Shown here: positions 25,739-35,227 of the stretch, piece after piece
How the letters are laid out: each line of letters starts with the position of its first letter
Position numbering within the stretch: position 1 is the first letter of the stretch
Assembly: GCA_016930515.1 (NCBI GenBank)
Contig: JAFGGO010000070.1
Location: 1 to 38,092 of the forward strand
Direction of reading: 5' to 3'
Length of the DNA stretch: 38,092 nt
DNA from: Promethearchaeota archaeon
Lineage (GTDB): Archaea; Asgardarchaeota; Lokiarchaeia; Sigyniarchaeales; SOKP01
Position numbers and translations under genes: made by a program
Notes under the pieces: model-generated
What the model saw: the letters and a program-made list of their open reading frames with translations, nothing else
Databases searched by the model: none
What the model was told of the DNA's origin: nothing

Positions 25739-28120
25739 TTAAAGCTTGAGTTTTTTTCTCCAAAATTTTATCTTTTTCAACAGCGATTCTGATTCGTTCT
25801 TGCTCATTTTTCCCTGAGTTTTAATTGAAGTAATACCTAGCTCAATTTGTTTTAAAATGGCAGAATAGCCTAAAATATCGTTTATTTCTCCATGTAATTG
25901 GGATAATGAAGAAGATACTTCAGAACCCGTGAGGTTGTTTACATTTTTCACAATCAAATCGAACATTCGAGTAAGTCGAACTTCTCCAGATAAATTCACG
26001 AGAGAAATATCTTGAAATAAAGCGCTATTTATAGACATTTGAGAACTTACAGGTGCGAGATGAGGCATGGGTGCGGGCGTTGGTTGCGATGTGGGCGTTG
26101 GTTGCGGTTCGGGCGTTGGTTGCGGTTCGGGAGCTGTTTGTGGTGTATTTAACGGTTCATAAGAAGACACGAATTGTGGAGAAGATGTGGGTTGTGGAGG
26201 AGCCGAAGGACGATGGGACGATTTAACGGGAGGTTCTATTACTTCTTGTTTTTCTATGAGCCTTTGTCTCACTATGTCTCTATTAATAGCGGCGGGCATG
26301 GCTCTTAATACGTCTTTTTGAGAGTTTAACCAGGCGTCTTCGAGGTTTGGTACGAATATCTTGATGTGTTCGAGGATTTGGCTTCCTATACCAGCGATTT
26401 CGGTTTCTATTTTTGAACCCACCAGGGTTTTTGATATAACACATAGAATAACTTCTTCGTAATCCCTGTTTATACCCCATATGTTTTGAAGGGCTCGATG
26501 CCTTACAGTCACATTTGGAATTTCGGAAAGTTCTTGGAAGGCTGAAACATGATTTGGTTTAGATAAATCGATGCTGCATGCGATTCTTATGTTCACATGT
26601 TTCTTACAAGAACTGAGCGAATCGATATTAATATCGGTAATCTCGGGAGCAACGATCAATATTTTCGATTTTACTTTTTTGATAACCTCGCTAATGTGAG
26701 CCTTTGCTCCTTCGACTGATCTTATGAACCATATATCTTTCATGGTAAAGGTTGATGTTTTTTTTGCTTGGTCCCAAAATTCTTTCGTGGTGGTCTCGCT
26801 AATTTCCAATCTATTTAGAATATCTCCTAGTACTTGATCGAGCGTGCGAAGAATCTGGTTTGAAAACGTGTCCTGTAAAGTTCCAAAAGATGTCGATATG
26901 CTTTCAGTTATGCCATCGATTTTTTCTTCTGACATTTCAACTGCCCTGCTGAATTTTTGATTCACATCATCAAATAGAGTTTTTAACTCTCCACCCGCTT
27001 TTGAAGTGGTTTCTAAGAGGTTGTCGATGTTCTGAACGCTATTTTCAATAATACCTTTCAGATTCGATATAAAATCGTTGAAAAATCCCTGAATTGAACC
27101 CTTGAGCACATCTTCGGTGACATTTTCGACATCCTTTACTTGCTGGTTCAAGCTATCTTCCATTTGTTTTATCCAAGTGGAAAACACATTTTCTATTACT
27201 TGATCGACCGTTTGTTGGATGACGCCCAAGCGCAATTTTTGGAGGTTCGTGGAAATCTTTGTTTTAACGCCAAGAATTTCCTCTATCAATTCAAGGAATT
27301 GCTTTTTAATAGCTTCGGATACTTTCGTATTGATTACCTTGAATTGCTCCGACAAGACGTTCGTTTGCTGCACGAAGAGTAACTTGGTTTTATCGTCCAG
27401 TCCCGTTATCGTGGTAGATAAGTCCTTTATCTTATCCATTCCAGCCAAGGTATCGTCCATTTCTTGCTTCTGCTGAGCCATGGTGTTGAGGGTATTTGAT
27501 TTTAGATCCTTCATGAAATCTGAATAATCCTTTAAGCGAGTCATGCCTTCGGTCTGGCTTTCTAATTTCTTGAACGACGCTTCCAGCTCTTTTGGAGCGT
27601 GCGTATGAATTTCAGAAATAAAACCATGAAAACTCCTTAGCTGACTAACCAAAGCCGCATAAGGAGGGAGAGGGGCATAATGAGGTGATGCTCCTACAAT
27701 CTCCTTGAATAATCCTTTTTCAACGAACTTTTCGGCGATCATTTGACATTCTTCTTTTGGCTTTTCCATTAAAATGGCAATCTCGCCGAGAGAAAGCACA
27801 TCGCGACCAGTACTCAAGAAATACAAGTTAATCTCCTCGTCGGTGAGTTCTATCTCGGCTAAAGCTTGTTTAACCAGGTCTTCAGAATAACTCACATCCT
27901 TATCAATGATGTCCTCTATTTTGAAATTTTCAATTTCGAGATTCTTGTTTATATAAAGCAACAGCTTGTGAGGTGGAGATTCATGGTTGAATTCCACGAC
28001 AGCGGGAAATTCCTTGATATTCATAAAATCTGCCTTGGTAATCGTGATTCTCTCTTCTTTAAAGCATACCTTGCAGTTAAAGATTAGTTCTATTTCGTTC
28101 TTGTCCTTGAATAAATACAT
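25739..28120 (-). CDS. TrmB-like winged-helix protein with long coiled coil and Pro-rich linker
   Basis: The 793-residue protein is modular. The N-terminal 90 residues include a strand-rich part with CKVC (16-19). Residues 92-160 form a winged helix of the TrmB type (LSLGEIAILMEKPKEECQMIAEKFVEKGLFKEI, then HYAPLPPYAAL). About 160-460 is a long helical/coiled-coil region. About 465-605 resembles the TrmB C-terminal effector region (VKSKILIVAPEITD, LSEIPNVTVRHRALQ). A Pro-rich repeat segment follows at 640-705 (PEPQPTP units), then a helical C-terminal domain with a lysine-rich end. TrmB proteins are regulators, usually sugar-sensing, but the 300-residue coiled coil points to an assembling or scaffolding role. 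It is divergent from the roadblock-GTPase gene across 149 bases, which suggests shared control. Function is not known. Confidence 0.75.
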   Translation of the reverse strand: MYLFKDKNEIELIFNCKVCFKEERITITKADFMNIKEFPAVVEFNHESPPHKLLLYINKNLEIENFKIEDIIDKDVSYSEDLVKQALAEIELTDEEINLYFLSTGRDVLSLGEIAILMEKPKEECQMIAEKFVEKGLFKEIVGASPHYAPLPPYAALVSQLRSFHGFISEIHTHAPKELEASFKKLESQTEGMTRLKDYSDFMKDLKSNTLNTMAQQKQEMDDTLAGMDKIKDLSTTITGLDDKTKLLFVQQTNVLSEQFKVINTKVSEAIKKQFLELIEEILGVKTKISTNLQKLRLGVIQQTVDQVIENVFSTWIKQMEDSLNQQVKDVENVTEDVLKGSIQGFFNDFISNLKGIIENSVQNIDNLLETTSKAGGELKTLFDDVNQKFSRAVEMSEEKIDGITESISTSFGTLQDTFSNQILRTLDQVLGDILNRLEISETTTKEFWDQAKKTSTFTMKDIWFIRSVEGAKAHISEVIKKVKSKILIVAPEITDINIDSLSSCKKHVNIRIACSIDLSKPNHVSAFQELSEIPNVTVRHRALQNIWGINRDYEEVILCVISKTLVGSKIETEIAGIGSQILEHIKIFVPNLEDAWLNSQKDVLRAMPAAINRDIVRQRLIEKQEVIEPPVKSSHRPSAPPQPTSSPQFVSSYEPLNTPQTAPEPQPTPEPQPTPTSQPTPAPMPHLAPVSSQMSINSALFQDISLVNLSGEVRLTRMFDLIVKNVNNLTGSEVSSSLSQLHGEINDILGYSAILKQIELGITSIKTQGKMSKNESESLLKKIKFWRKKLKL
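26075..26128 (-). repeat. Three tandem 18-bp repeats in the Pro-rich linker
   Basis: Three consecutive copies of an 18-base unit (26075-26092, 26093-26110, 26111-26128), written GGGCGTTGGTTGCGGTTC on the plus strand, encode PEPQPT-type units. The last two are identical and the first differs at a few bases, which suggests recent expansion by slippage. Confidence 0.8.
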
Positions 28121-28269
28121 TTCTCGTCATCCTTGTAAATGGCTTTTAATTTCTCATACAACTTCAAATAAAATAATTTATATTAACTAAGTTTAAGAAC
28201 AAACTATAATTTAAATGTTAAATTAATCTTGTTTCAATACTTTATTAAATAGTAGTATCCATTTAATTA

Positions 28270-29949
28270 ATGATCTTTCTCAATTATAAAAATTTGGATG
28301 ATAAAAAAAATATGGGTCAAACAAAACATCAACTTTTCGTAGATTTGTTTCAGAATTTTCTAAAAATTAGCGAAGATATTGAGGCCGCCATCGTCTCTGA
28401 CAACGATGGTTTCATAATTGCTGGTGAAAAAAGGAAGGATATTGATATGGAGATCGTTTCAATTTTGGGTGTAATCGTAAATCCCATAATGGAGAGATTA
28501 AGAAACGAATTTGCATTCAAGGAGTTTGGTACTGCTAATTTTGATACGAGCGGTCACCGTCTTTTATTTGTTTCAATTGAAGAAAACAAGACACTCAGTG
28601 TTGTTTTAAGAAGTTTAGCATCAGTAGAACGGATTTCTCCTTATGCTTATTATATTGCTGAAAAAGTAGCCCAGATCCTTAATGTATCAGAAGACGAAAC
28701 CATAAACATCCACCTTCCTGAATTTGATTTTGAACCTATTTCTACCCAAGACGAGGACACGATGAACATCATCCATAAACAAAAAATTGAAGAAGGAGGA
28801 GCATATAGGTTTAAATTCATCATCATTGGCGACCACATGGTAGGAAAGACCTCCATCGTAAGGAGATTCGTAGGAAAAGAGTTTTTAACGGATTACCGCG
28901 CTACTATGGGCTTGCATGTAATGGGTCACTCCTTCGAGGCGTACGGTAATAACATCAACTTGTCTTTATGGGATATCGGAGCACAAGAGTATTTCAAGCG
29001 TTATAGGAAGATTTATTACAAGGGCGCCCAAGCAGCGTTCATTGTTTTTGATATTACAAGTCGAGAATCGTTTGAGAATGTGAAAGTATGGCACGACGAG
29101 CTCAGGGAATTCACGGAATATAAAGATTTACCAATCATCATTGTAGGAAATAAGAATGATCTCATTAACGAAAGACAGGTTAAATTTGATGAAGGCATTC
29201 AATTAGCGCGAGATTTATCTGATTTTGCCGAACTATACGAAAAGTCTGGTTTAACCGACTTTTCAGACCTTTCAAGCCTTTCAATATCATCAGACACGAG
29301 AATCATGTATATTGAAACGAGCGCACTCAATGGGGATAATGTAGAAAATGCGTTTAACTTACTTTCATATCATTATATTATAAAAAGCATGGAACTCGAG
29401 GAGCAAAGACTAAAGTCTTCTATTATCGGGGAGATTAAAAACATTCTTGAAAGTAATAAAAACACCGTAACTCTCTCGTTCGTGTCAGAAAATCCTTTAC
29501 AAAATCCTTTAATAAATTTGATTTTAGAAATCGAAGAATTAGGTCAACTATCGACTGAAAAGGATAAAAAAAAGGAGCAACAGTTCAATTACTCGAGTGG
29601 ATTGGTCGTAAAAAATCACGATTACGACTCTTTTAAAAGTTCTGACTCCGACGGAGTGTTTTTAACATTCGAATTAGCTGATAGAACTTTCATTGATCCA
29701 CAATGGAACGAGATCCTGATAAAAATCCTCGATAAAATTGGGAAGAATAAAGTAATTATTATCGGACTACTTTCTTCGGAAAAAACAGACGCATCAAAAA
29801 TAATAGAAGATTTCGTCATACCAAAGAAATATGAAAAAAAAAACACGTCCATTTTTTTTATCAAAATCAACGCTGAAAACAAGTTGGAACTTTACGAGCA
29901 GCTTGAAGTCATGGTTAACGAGGTAAAGAATCTCATGTTCTCTTATTAA
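28270..29949 (+). CDS. Roadblock domain - Ras/Rab-like GTPase - degenerate second G-domain fusion
   Basis: A three-part, 559-residue protein. Residues about 18-138 form a roadblock/LC7-like fold (EAAIVSDNDGFIIAGE, SVVLRSLASVERISPYAYYIAEKVAQIL), which in other systems scaffolds or regulates small GTPases. A Ras/Rab-like G domain follows: P-loop GDHMVGKT (187-194), G3 DIGAQE (235-240, Gln retained), G4 NKND (294-297), G5 ETSA (349-352). About 20 extra residues (323-343, FSDLSSLS) lie between G4 and G5. The C-terminal 461-553 aligns with the second half of the G domain: VFLTFELADRTFIDPQWNEIL copies the FIVFDITSRESFENVKVWHDEL block, and VIIIGLLSSEKTD the IIIVGNKNDL block, without nucleotide-binding residues. 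It appears to be a half pseudo-GTPase. Likely membrane-associated or scaffold signalling; ATG 28312 is another possible start. Confidence 0.88.
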   Translation: MIFLNYKNLDDKKNMGQTKHQLFVDLFQNFLKISEDIEAAIVSDNDGFIIAGEKRKDIDMEIVSILGVIVNPIMERLRNEFAFKEFGTANFDTSGHRLLFVSIEENKTLSVVLRSLASVERISPYAYYIAEKVAQILNVSEDETINIHLPEFDFEPISTQDEDTMNIIHKQKIEEGGAYRFKFIIIGDHMVGKTSIVRRFVGKEFLTDYRATMGLHVMGHSFEAYGNNINLSLWDIGAQEYFKRYRKIYYKGAQAAFIVFDITSRESFENVKVWHDELREFTEYKDLPIIIVGNKNDLINERQVKFDEGIQLARDLSDFAELYEKSGLTDFSDLSSLSISSDTRIMYIETSALNGDNVENAFNLLSYHYIIKSMELEEQRLKSSIIGEIKNILESNKNTVTLSFVSENPLQNPLINLILEIEELGQLSTEKDKKKEQQFNYSSGLVVKNHDYDSFKSSDSDGVFLTFELADRTFIDPQWNEILIKILDKIGKNKVIIIGLLSSEKTDASKIIEDFVIPKKYEKKNTSIFFIKINAENKLELYEQLEVMVNEVKNLMFSY

Positions 29950-29983
29950 AGAGAGAAGATTAAAAGATGAAGTAAAAATAAGA

Positions 29984-31237
29984 TTATAAATCAATTTTTT
30001 CGGGATATGTGACTTCCAACAATTCTAACGCTTTTTTGGCAATTTCGTGAGATATTTGAACCTTTTTATCGAATGATTGATAAGCCTTTTGTATTTTTGG
30101 AAGCAAATACTCCGGAAAAATGATGAGAGGTTTAATATCCGTTAACAAGCATACGAATTCCCGATTCTCTCCGTCCTTTACATTAGCAATAACTTGGATA
30201 TCCCTCAACCAATCTAATATTCGTTGAGTGTTTGCGTATTCTGAAAACACCTTGGGGATCTTGGCTATTGGATAATAATTCTTTCTCATAAGCGCAAGAA
30301 AGTCGTAAATATCTGGATTCAACAGGAGCATCGACATACGCCCCAAATCCTCGTCGGTTTGGAGCAAAGGATCGTATTTGGAAAAAAATTCGATAGTTTT
30401 TTTCTCAAAATTTTCGTAAAGCGATGGATTGCTCGTTTTAAGGTGATCTAATAGAGTATTATTCGGAACCCGCGCCAATGTGATATCTTTTACTAAAAAC
30501 AGGTATTCTCCTTGAAACTTCATCCTACCCGTAGCTCTATCTTTTTCTCCCTTTATCCAATCCCTGCGTATTAAATTTAACTCTAAAAACGGTTCGATAA
30601 GGATGTCAATGTTGAAAACTGGTTTGATTTTTTCTAAAATATCCTTCATGTTGCTTTTTGAAATGGGTTTTTCCCTTAATGTCTTGAGGATGGTTAATCG
30701 CTCTCTCGTGTTAAAGATCAGCGCAACCTTCTGGAGCCTGTCCAAGTTTGCCAATCGCTCGACCTGAAAGATCGTGAAGCTAATGTCTGTTTTTATTTTA
30801 TCGTTAATTTTCAGTATTATGGAAGTTTGTTTTGCCGCATTCGCTTTCAAGAGCGTTTCAAAGGAATTATCTAGTCGAATCGTCAAGTCTTTAATTAAAT
30901 CCTCGAAGATGGCAATCTCGTCGTCGAGCTCGAATATTGAGATCGTGATGTATTGAGTTCCGTCCGCCTCCTGCTTGTAATATGATATGACTTGATAGGG
31001 CGTTTCTTTTAACCTACCAGTGTAATAATTGCTGTGACCGCCCTTGCTGGCGTAAATGCCCGTAGTGTGTTGATAAAAAATGGCAAAAATGTCGTTTTCG
31101 GCAATAAGACCGGAGTAGCTGTTGGGCGTGAAGTCTTCGTTCTTGAGCACGATTTGGACGGGTTTGAATTCGGGCTCTATCTCCCCGGAAGGGGATTGGT
31201 TTAAAACGAACTGAAAACAAAATATACCTTGAATCAT
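29984..31237 (-). CDS. Winged-helix protein with possible longin-like N-terminal domain
   Basis: Unrecognised 417-residue protein. The N-terminal 115 residues are strand-rich with an alternating pattern (FCFQFVL, DIFAIFYQHTTGIYASKGG, YITISIFELDDEIAIFEDLIKDL) that resembles longin or roadblock-like folds, but I am not certain. Residues about 185-280 look like a winged helix (NTRERLTILKTLREKPISKSNMKDIL...), and about 345-395 like a second one (IPKVFSEYANTQRILDWL, FVCLLTDIKPLIIFPE). The start ATG 31237 has GAGGAT about eight bases upstream. It is convergent with the roadblock-GTPase gene (34 bases apart) and divergent from the surface-protein gene. It could be a DNA-binding regulator or an effector of the GTPase; neither is shown. 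Confidence 0.55.
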   Translation of the reverse strand: MIQGIFCFQFVLNQSPSGEIEPEFKPVQIVLKNEDFTPNSYSGLIAENDIFAIFYQHTTGIYASKGGHSNYYTGRLKETPYQVISYYKQEADGTQYITISIFELDDEIAIFEDLIKDLTIRLDNSFETLLKANAAKQTSIILKINDKIKTDISFTIFQVERLANLDRLQKVALIFNTRERLTILKTLREKPISKSNMKDILEKIKPVFNIDILIEPFLELNLIRRDWIKGEKDRATGRMKFQGEYLFLVKDITLARVPNNTLLDHLKTSNPSLYENFEKKTIEFFSKYDPLLQTDEDLGRMSMLLLNPDIYDFLALMRKNYYPIAKIPKVFSEYANTQRILDWLRDIQVIANVKDGENREFVCLLTDIKPLIIFPEYLLPKIQKAYQSFDKKVQISHEIAKKALELLEVTYPEKIDL

Positions 31238-31381
31238 ATTTAATATCCTCGAAGTTATGGTAAAATGTTTATATTTATATAAATTAGATGCATTAAATAT
31301 AAATAGTTCATCTTAATTTTCAAAATTTTTACTACATAATTATAAGTTTACTTTTACTAATTGAATTGATGGGATATACAT

Positions 31382-34300
31382 ATGATTTTAACAAATAAAA
31401 AGTATAAAAAATTATTGATGATGAGCTCCCTTCTAGTTATTATACTGTTTGGTGCATTCACCGAAATAAATTTTTGGGAAAATAATATTTATTCTACTGG
31501 ATTAAAGAACGATGAAAGCAACCTAAATGCGTCTCAAGGAACATATACAGTTCCCTATTCGGATGAATTGCTGGAGGACAACGGTTTTGACTCGGGATCT
31601 ACATTTTGGAAAACTTCAATAGATGATTCGAATAACGATATTAATACGGTTTATAATACGGGATCAGTAAGTTTTGATGTTTTAGGTAACGAGGGATCTT
31701 ATAATTATAGTGAAATTCCAGTCTATGCAGATTGGGGTGATGATATTGATAATCCTTATACAAATTATTGGTGCGATTCAGCTGGTTATGTAGCAGGTGA
31801 GGGTGTATCAGTAACTCATGAATGGCATGATGGCTCTGAACAAGACCAGCACGCTGGAGCCTATTGGCAATATGATATTTCAACGGATATTAATATATCA
31901 GACTATAAGGTTGTTCAAGCAGAATTAGATGCCATCGTGAGCACTCAACCAAACACAGGATCTTCTCCTTTAGAGGCACAAGATTCTGCAAAATTATATG
32001 TAGAAATACGAGATTTAGCGGGAAGTCTTCCGGCTGTTAGAGTTGCGAGCATTGAAACAATTGGCACGACATCATTAACATATGAACACATGACGGTATT
32101 AGATCAAAATATCTTGATTTCCGTAATAGAATCAGCACTTGCTGATAATTCGCAACAATTTTCCATCTTTTTGGGCATAGAGGCAGAATTTGTGGATAAT
32201 GTAGGAGCTATTGATGACGATAGGTGGAATTATTTAAGAATTAATTACTTTAGTCTAAATTTTACTTATCAAAAAATAATAGACTACGATTCTAAAGCTT
32301 CTTTTTATCAAACTGTAGCGGCTATTCCTTCAGCAGCAAAGAATATCGAGGCCAATTTGACATTAAGTTTTTGGGGTAATACTACTTGGCCAAGCGCTTC
32401 TCCAAATTCTGCTTTGAGGTTTGTTTTTAACAACAACGATCCTCACACTGAAACGATAAACCTGCTTGACTCATTAGGAATTTCACCAGCAACATTTGAT
32501 GTAACTAATAGAATCGTGAAAGGAAGTCCTTTTAATGTATCAATCGAGCTTGTAATTAAAGATTTTAACTTTTACCTCGATCACGGCATAAAAATCTCAA
32601 TTGATGATGTATATCTAAGCATAGCATATGACCTCGAATACGAAGAAACTCTAACTCGGTTAAGCTTGTTCATCAATAATGAAAATATTACTGGTAAGAA
32701 TTTCGCAGATGTTATAAGAGGAGAAACTTTCACCATTTCAGCAGAATATACAAACCAATCGGGAGATGTTATTGACAACGCAACCGTGTATCTAATCGGA
32801 CCTCCAAGCGTAACCAACTATTCAATGACTCAAAGTACCTCTGGTAGTAATTATACTGCGGAAATCGATTCTGGAGCACTCGATTATGGTGTAAAATACT
32901 TTACATTATATGCAAGTCAAGATACCTACGAAAGCCAAACGATTCCCAGCATTCGAATATCAGTAATAGATAGGTATGCTTATATCGATAAATTATACAT
33001 GAACGGAACGGATTATACATCAACGCAAACTATGGAAGATTGGCCTTCAGGGGATTTATTAAACATAACAGTTGAATACATTGATAATGAAACGGAAGAG
33101 CCAATTCAAGGAGCTAATGTAAAGATTCAAGAAGGTCTGGTTGAAATCGGTGGATTTTCAGAAGATTTGACCGATCATTATTATTACTTCTTGTTAGACA
33201 CCACGGGCAAAAGTAAGGGAGCCTATTATTATACAATAACTGCTGACAAAGAAAATTGCACATTAGATTCCCTCCAAATTACCGTCCTCATCGAGCTTAA
33301 AGCCACTCAAATTAGATTGTATATTAATGGAACAGAGCAGTTTGAGGATGATGTTTATAGTGTTGATATTCTTGATGAAGCGTTGAATATTTCAATTGAG
33401 TATCGATCTTCTTCTGGAATCCATTTAACTGAGCCTTCTATTACAAATTTGCTAGTTGGTGGTGTTGTACATTGGAATTTAGAAGAAGATTTATCTAATG
33501 AGATATATTACGTAATTGTAAATATTACAGATTTTAACGAAACCACGAATAGCATGAGCGTGTTTGCCGAAAAAGAAGGATTCGCCCCGATTGACATTGA
33601 TTTCATAATCTTAATAGAGGATGTGCAAACAGTACTTACAACAAATATCACTGATTTACTTAATGTGCCATATCTTTCAAACTTTACCGTTCAGTTCAAC
33701 TATACTCAGGATGGTCCCGGAGAGGAAGGTATCTCAACGACATTTATCTCACACAATTGGAATTCATCTTTTTCATTTTTAACAGAATTCTCCCCAGGAC
33801 AATATCGCCTCACATGTAATACATCTGGATATCCCACGACGGTTCACACCCTAAAAATAACCATAAATCCACCAAATTACGAGCCTCAAATAGCGGTAAT
33901 AAACATTCAGGTGGTTGAAATTGCTACGGATAATTTAATATTATGGATTAACGGAACTCAACGAAACGATGGGTATGTTGTTGAATCTGATGTATATGAT
34001 ACTTTAAACATTTCCGTAGAATTTAGGTCTTCAGATAAACATTTAGAAAGCCCCTCTTCGGTAAGATTATTTGTTGGAGGGATTCCAACTTGGAATTTAA
34101 TCGAGGATCCAGCTCACGAAATATATACTAAATTAATCAATATTGTCGATCTAAATGGAACGACAAATACCATGTATATATTTGCTGAAAAGGAAGGATA
34201 TCTTCCTAAAGGATTCAATTTCTTCATCTATGTAGGTGAAGTACAGACCAGCACGAGCATTTTCTTAAATAACGAGAATATGACGGGAGATTTATCTATG

Positions 34301-35197
34301 ACTCTTGCAATGGGACGAACTCTTAATGTTACGGTTGAATATAGTGATCGATTTGGAAATTATATAAGTAATGCTATTGTTACGCTAGAATGTTCTAATC
34401 CAACATTGAATCTACAATTACAGGAAGCATCAGGACAATATTATTTCATAATAATTAATACCACTGATTTTATTGGAGAAGATCTCACCCCCAGGTTCCA
34501 TATTAAAGCAACCAAGCAAAATTTTGGACGACAAGACGAAGACATATATCTTACCATAAGACAACGAAATGTCGAGATACAATTAATTAATGGTCAATTA
34601 GAATACAATCTTACTAAAGGCGCAAATGTGAGAATCCAATTCAGGCTTTTCGACACCGATTACAACGAATACATCGAGGGGGTTATCGTTTATTACCGGA
34701 TATTTAGCTCTGTTTCTAGTGTGACTGATGTAGATGGTGTTTACGAGATATATTTGACAAATCTACCTAGCGGTAACTTTGAACTGAACATGTATAGCGG
34801 AGAAACGGACTATTATGGCCAGGGAAATTTAGATATTACTTTTAATGTCAAGAATCCGAGCGACGAATCGTTCTTATATACAATAATTTGGATTTTGATT
34901 ATTGGAGGAATCATACTCGCCGTTGGTTTCAGTGGCTATATTTACGCTTATCAGAAAGTCTTAAAGTACCCAAAGCCAGTAAGAAAGGTCAGAAAGTACA
35001 AAAACAACCTCAAGAAAAGAACCTTTAAAGGTCCCGAAGTCGTGCCAAGAGAACAGGCGTTCGATCAACTTTACAAGAACGACCTTGGAGAAGTTGGAAG
35101 GACCGTCAAGATCAAAAACATGGATTTAAGCTCAATCGCCAAACAACCTCTTGATAAAGCTTTAAAAAAAACTCCTGACGAGGAAAACAAGCAATAA
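31382..35197 (+). CDS. Large surface protein with Ig-like repeats, one transmembrane helix and a cytoplasmic tail
   Basis: A 1271-residue protein with an N-terminal signal (hydrophobic 10-26), a long beta-rich ectodomain (about 45-1160) and one transmembrane helix near 1165-1187, followed by about 85 basic residues (KYPKPVRKVRKYKNNLKKRT) and an acidic end. The ectodomain starts with a jelly-roll-like pair of domains (about 50-410), then Ig/bacterial-Ig-like repeats. Two are clearly homologous: near 640-748 and near 848-952, with INGTE/Q, NISIEYRSS, LFVGG, WNLEEDL/WNLIEDP and FAEKEG in the same order. N-x-S/T sequons are frequent. An outside-in adhesion or S-layer-associated role is plausible. 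The positively charged tail can contact the membrane or cytoskeletal proteins. The start ATG 31382 has a weak Shine-Dalgarno (GATGGGA). No PGF motif was seen. Confidence 0.82.
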   Translation: MILTNKKYKKLLMMSSLLVIILFGAFTEINFWENNIYSTGLKNDESNLNASQGTYTVPYSDELLEDNGFDSGSTFWKTSIDDSNNDINTVYNTGSVSFDVLGNEGSYNYSEIPVYADWGDDIDNPYTNYWCDSAGYVAGEGVSVTHEWHDGSEQDQHAGAYWQYDISTDINISDYKVVQAELDAIVSTQPNTGSSPLEAQDSAKLYVEIRDLAGSLPAVRVASIETIGTTSLTYEHMTVLDQNILISVIESALADNSQQFSIFLGIEAEFVDNVGAIDDDRWNYLRINYFSLNFTYQKIIDYDSKASFYQTVAAIPSAAKNIEANLTLSFWGNTTWPSASPNSALRFVFNNNDPHTETINLLDSLGISPATFDVTNRIVKGSPFNVSIELVIKDFNFYLDHGIKISIDDVYLSIAYDLEYEETLTRLSLFINNENITGKNFADVIRGETFTISAEYTNQSGDVIDNATVYLIGPPSVTNYSMTQSTSGSNYTAEIDSGALDYGVKYFTLYASQDTYESQTIPSIRISVIDRYAYIDKLYMNGTDYTSTQTMEDWPSGDLLNITVEYIDNETEEPIQGANVKIQEGLVEIGGFSEDLTDHYYYFLLDTTGKSKGAYYYTITADKENCTLDSLQITVLIELKATQIRLYINGTEQFEDDVYSVDILDEALNISIEYRSSSGIHLTEPSITNLLVGGVVHWNLEEDLSNEIYYVIVNITDFNETTNSMSVFAEKEGFAPIDIDFIILIEDVQTVLTTNITDLLNVPYLSNFTVQFNYTQDGPGEEGISTTFISHNWNSSFSFLTEFSPGQYRLTCNTSGYPTTVHTLKITINPPNYEPQIAVINIQVVEIATDNLILWINGTQRNDGYVVESDVYDTLNISVEFRSSDKHLESPSSVRLFVGGIPTWNLIEDPAHEIYTKLINIVDLNGTTNTMYIFAEKEGYLPKGFNFFIYVGEVQTSTSIFLNNENMTGDLSMTLAMGRTLNVTVEYSDRFGNYISNAIVTLECSNPTLNLQLQEASGQYYFIIINTTDFIGEDLTPRFHIKATKQNFGRQDEDIYLTIRQRNVEIQLINGQLEYNLTKGANVRIQFRLFDTDYNEYIEGVIVYYRIFSSVSSVTDVDGVYEIYLTNLPSGNFELNMYSGETDYYGQGNLDITFNVKNPSDESFLYTIIWILIIGGIILAVGFSGYIYAYQKVLKYPKPVRKVRKYKNNLKKRTFKGPEVVPREQAFDQLYKNDLGEVGRTVKIKNMDLSSIAKQPLDKALKKTPDEENKQ

Positions 35198-35227
35198 TAA
35201 ATCAAACTTCTTAAAATTTTTTCTTTT

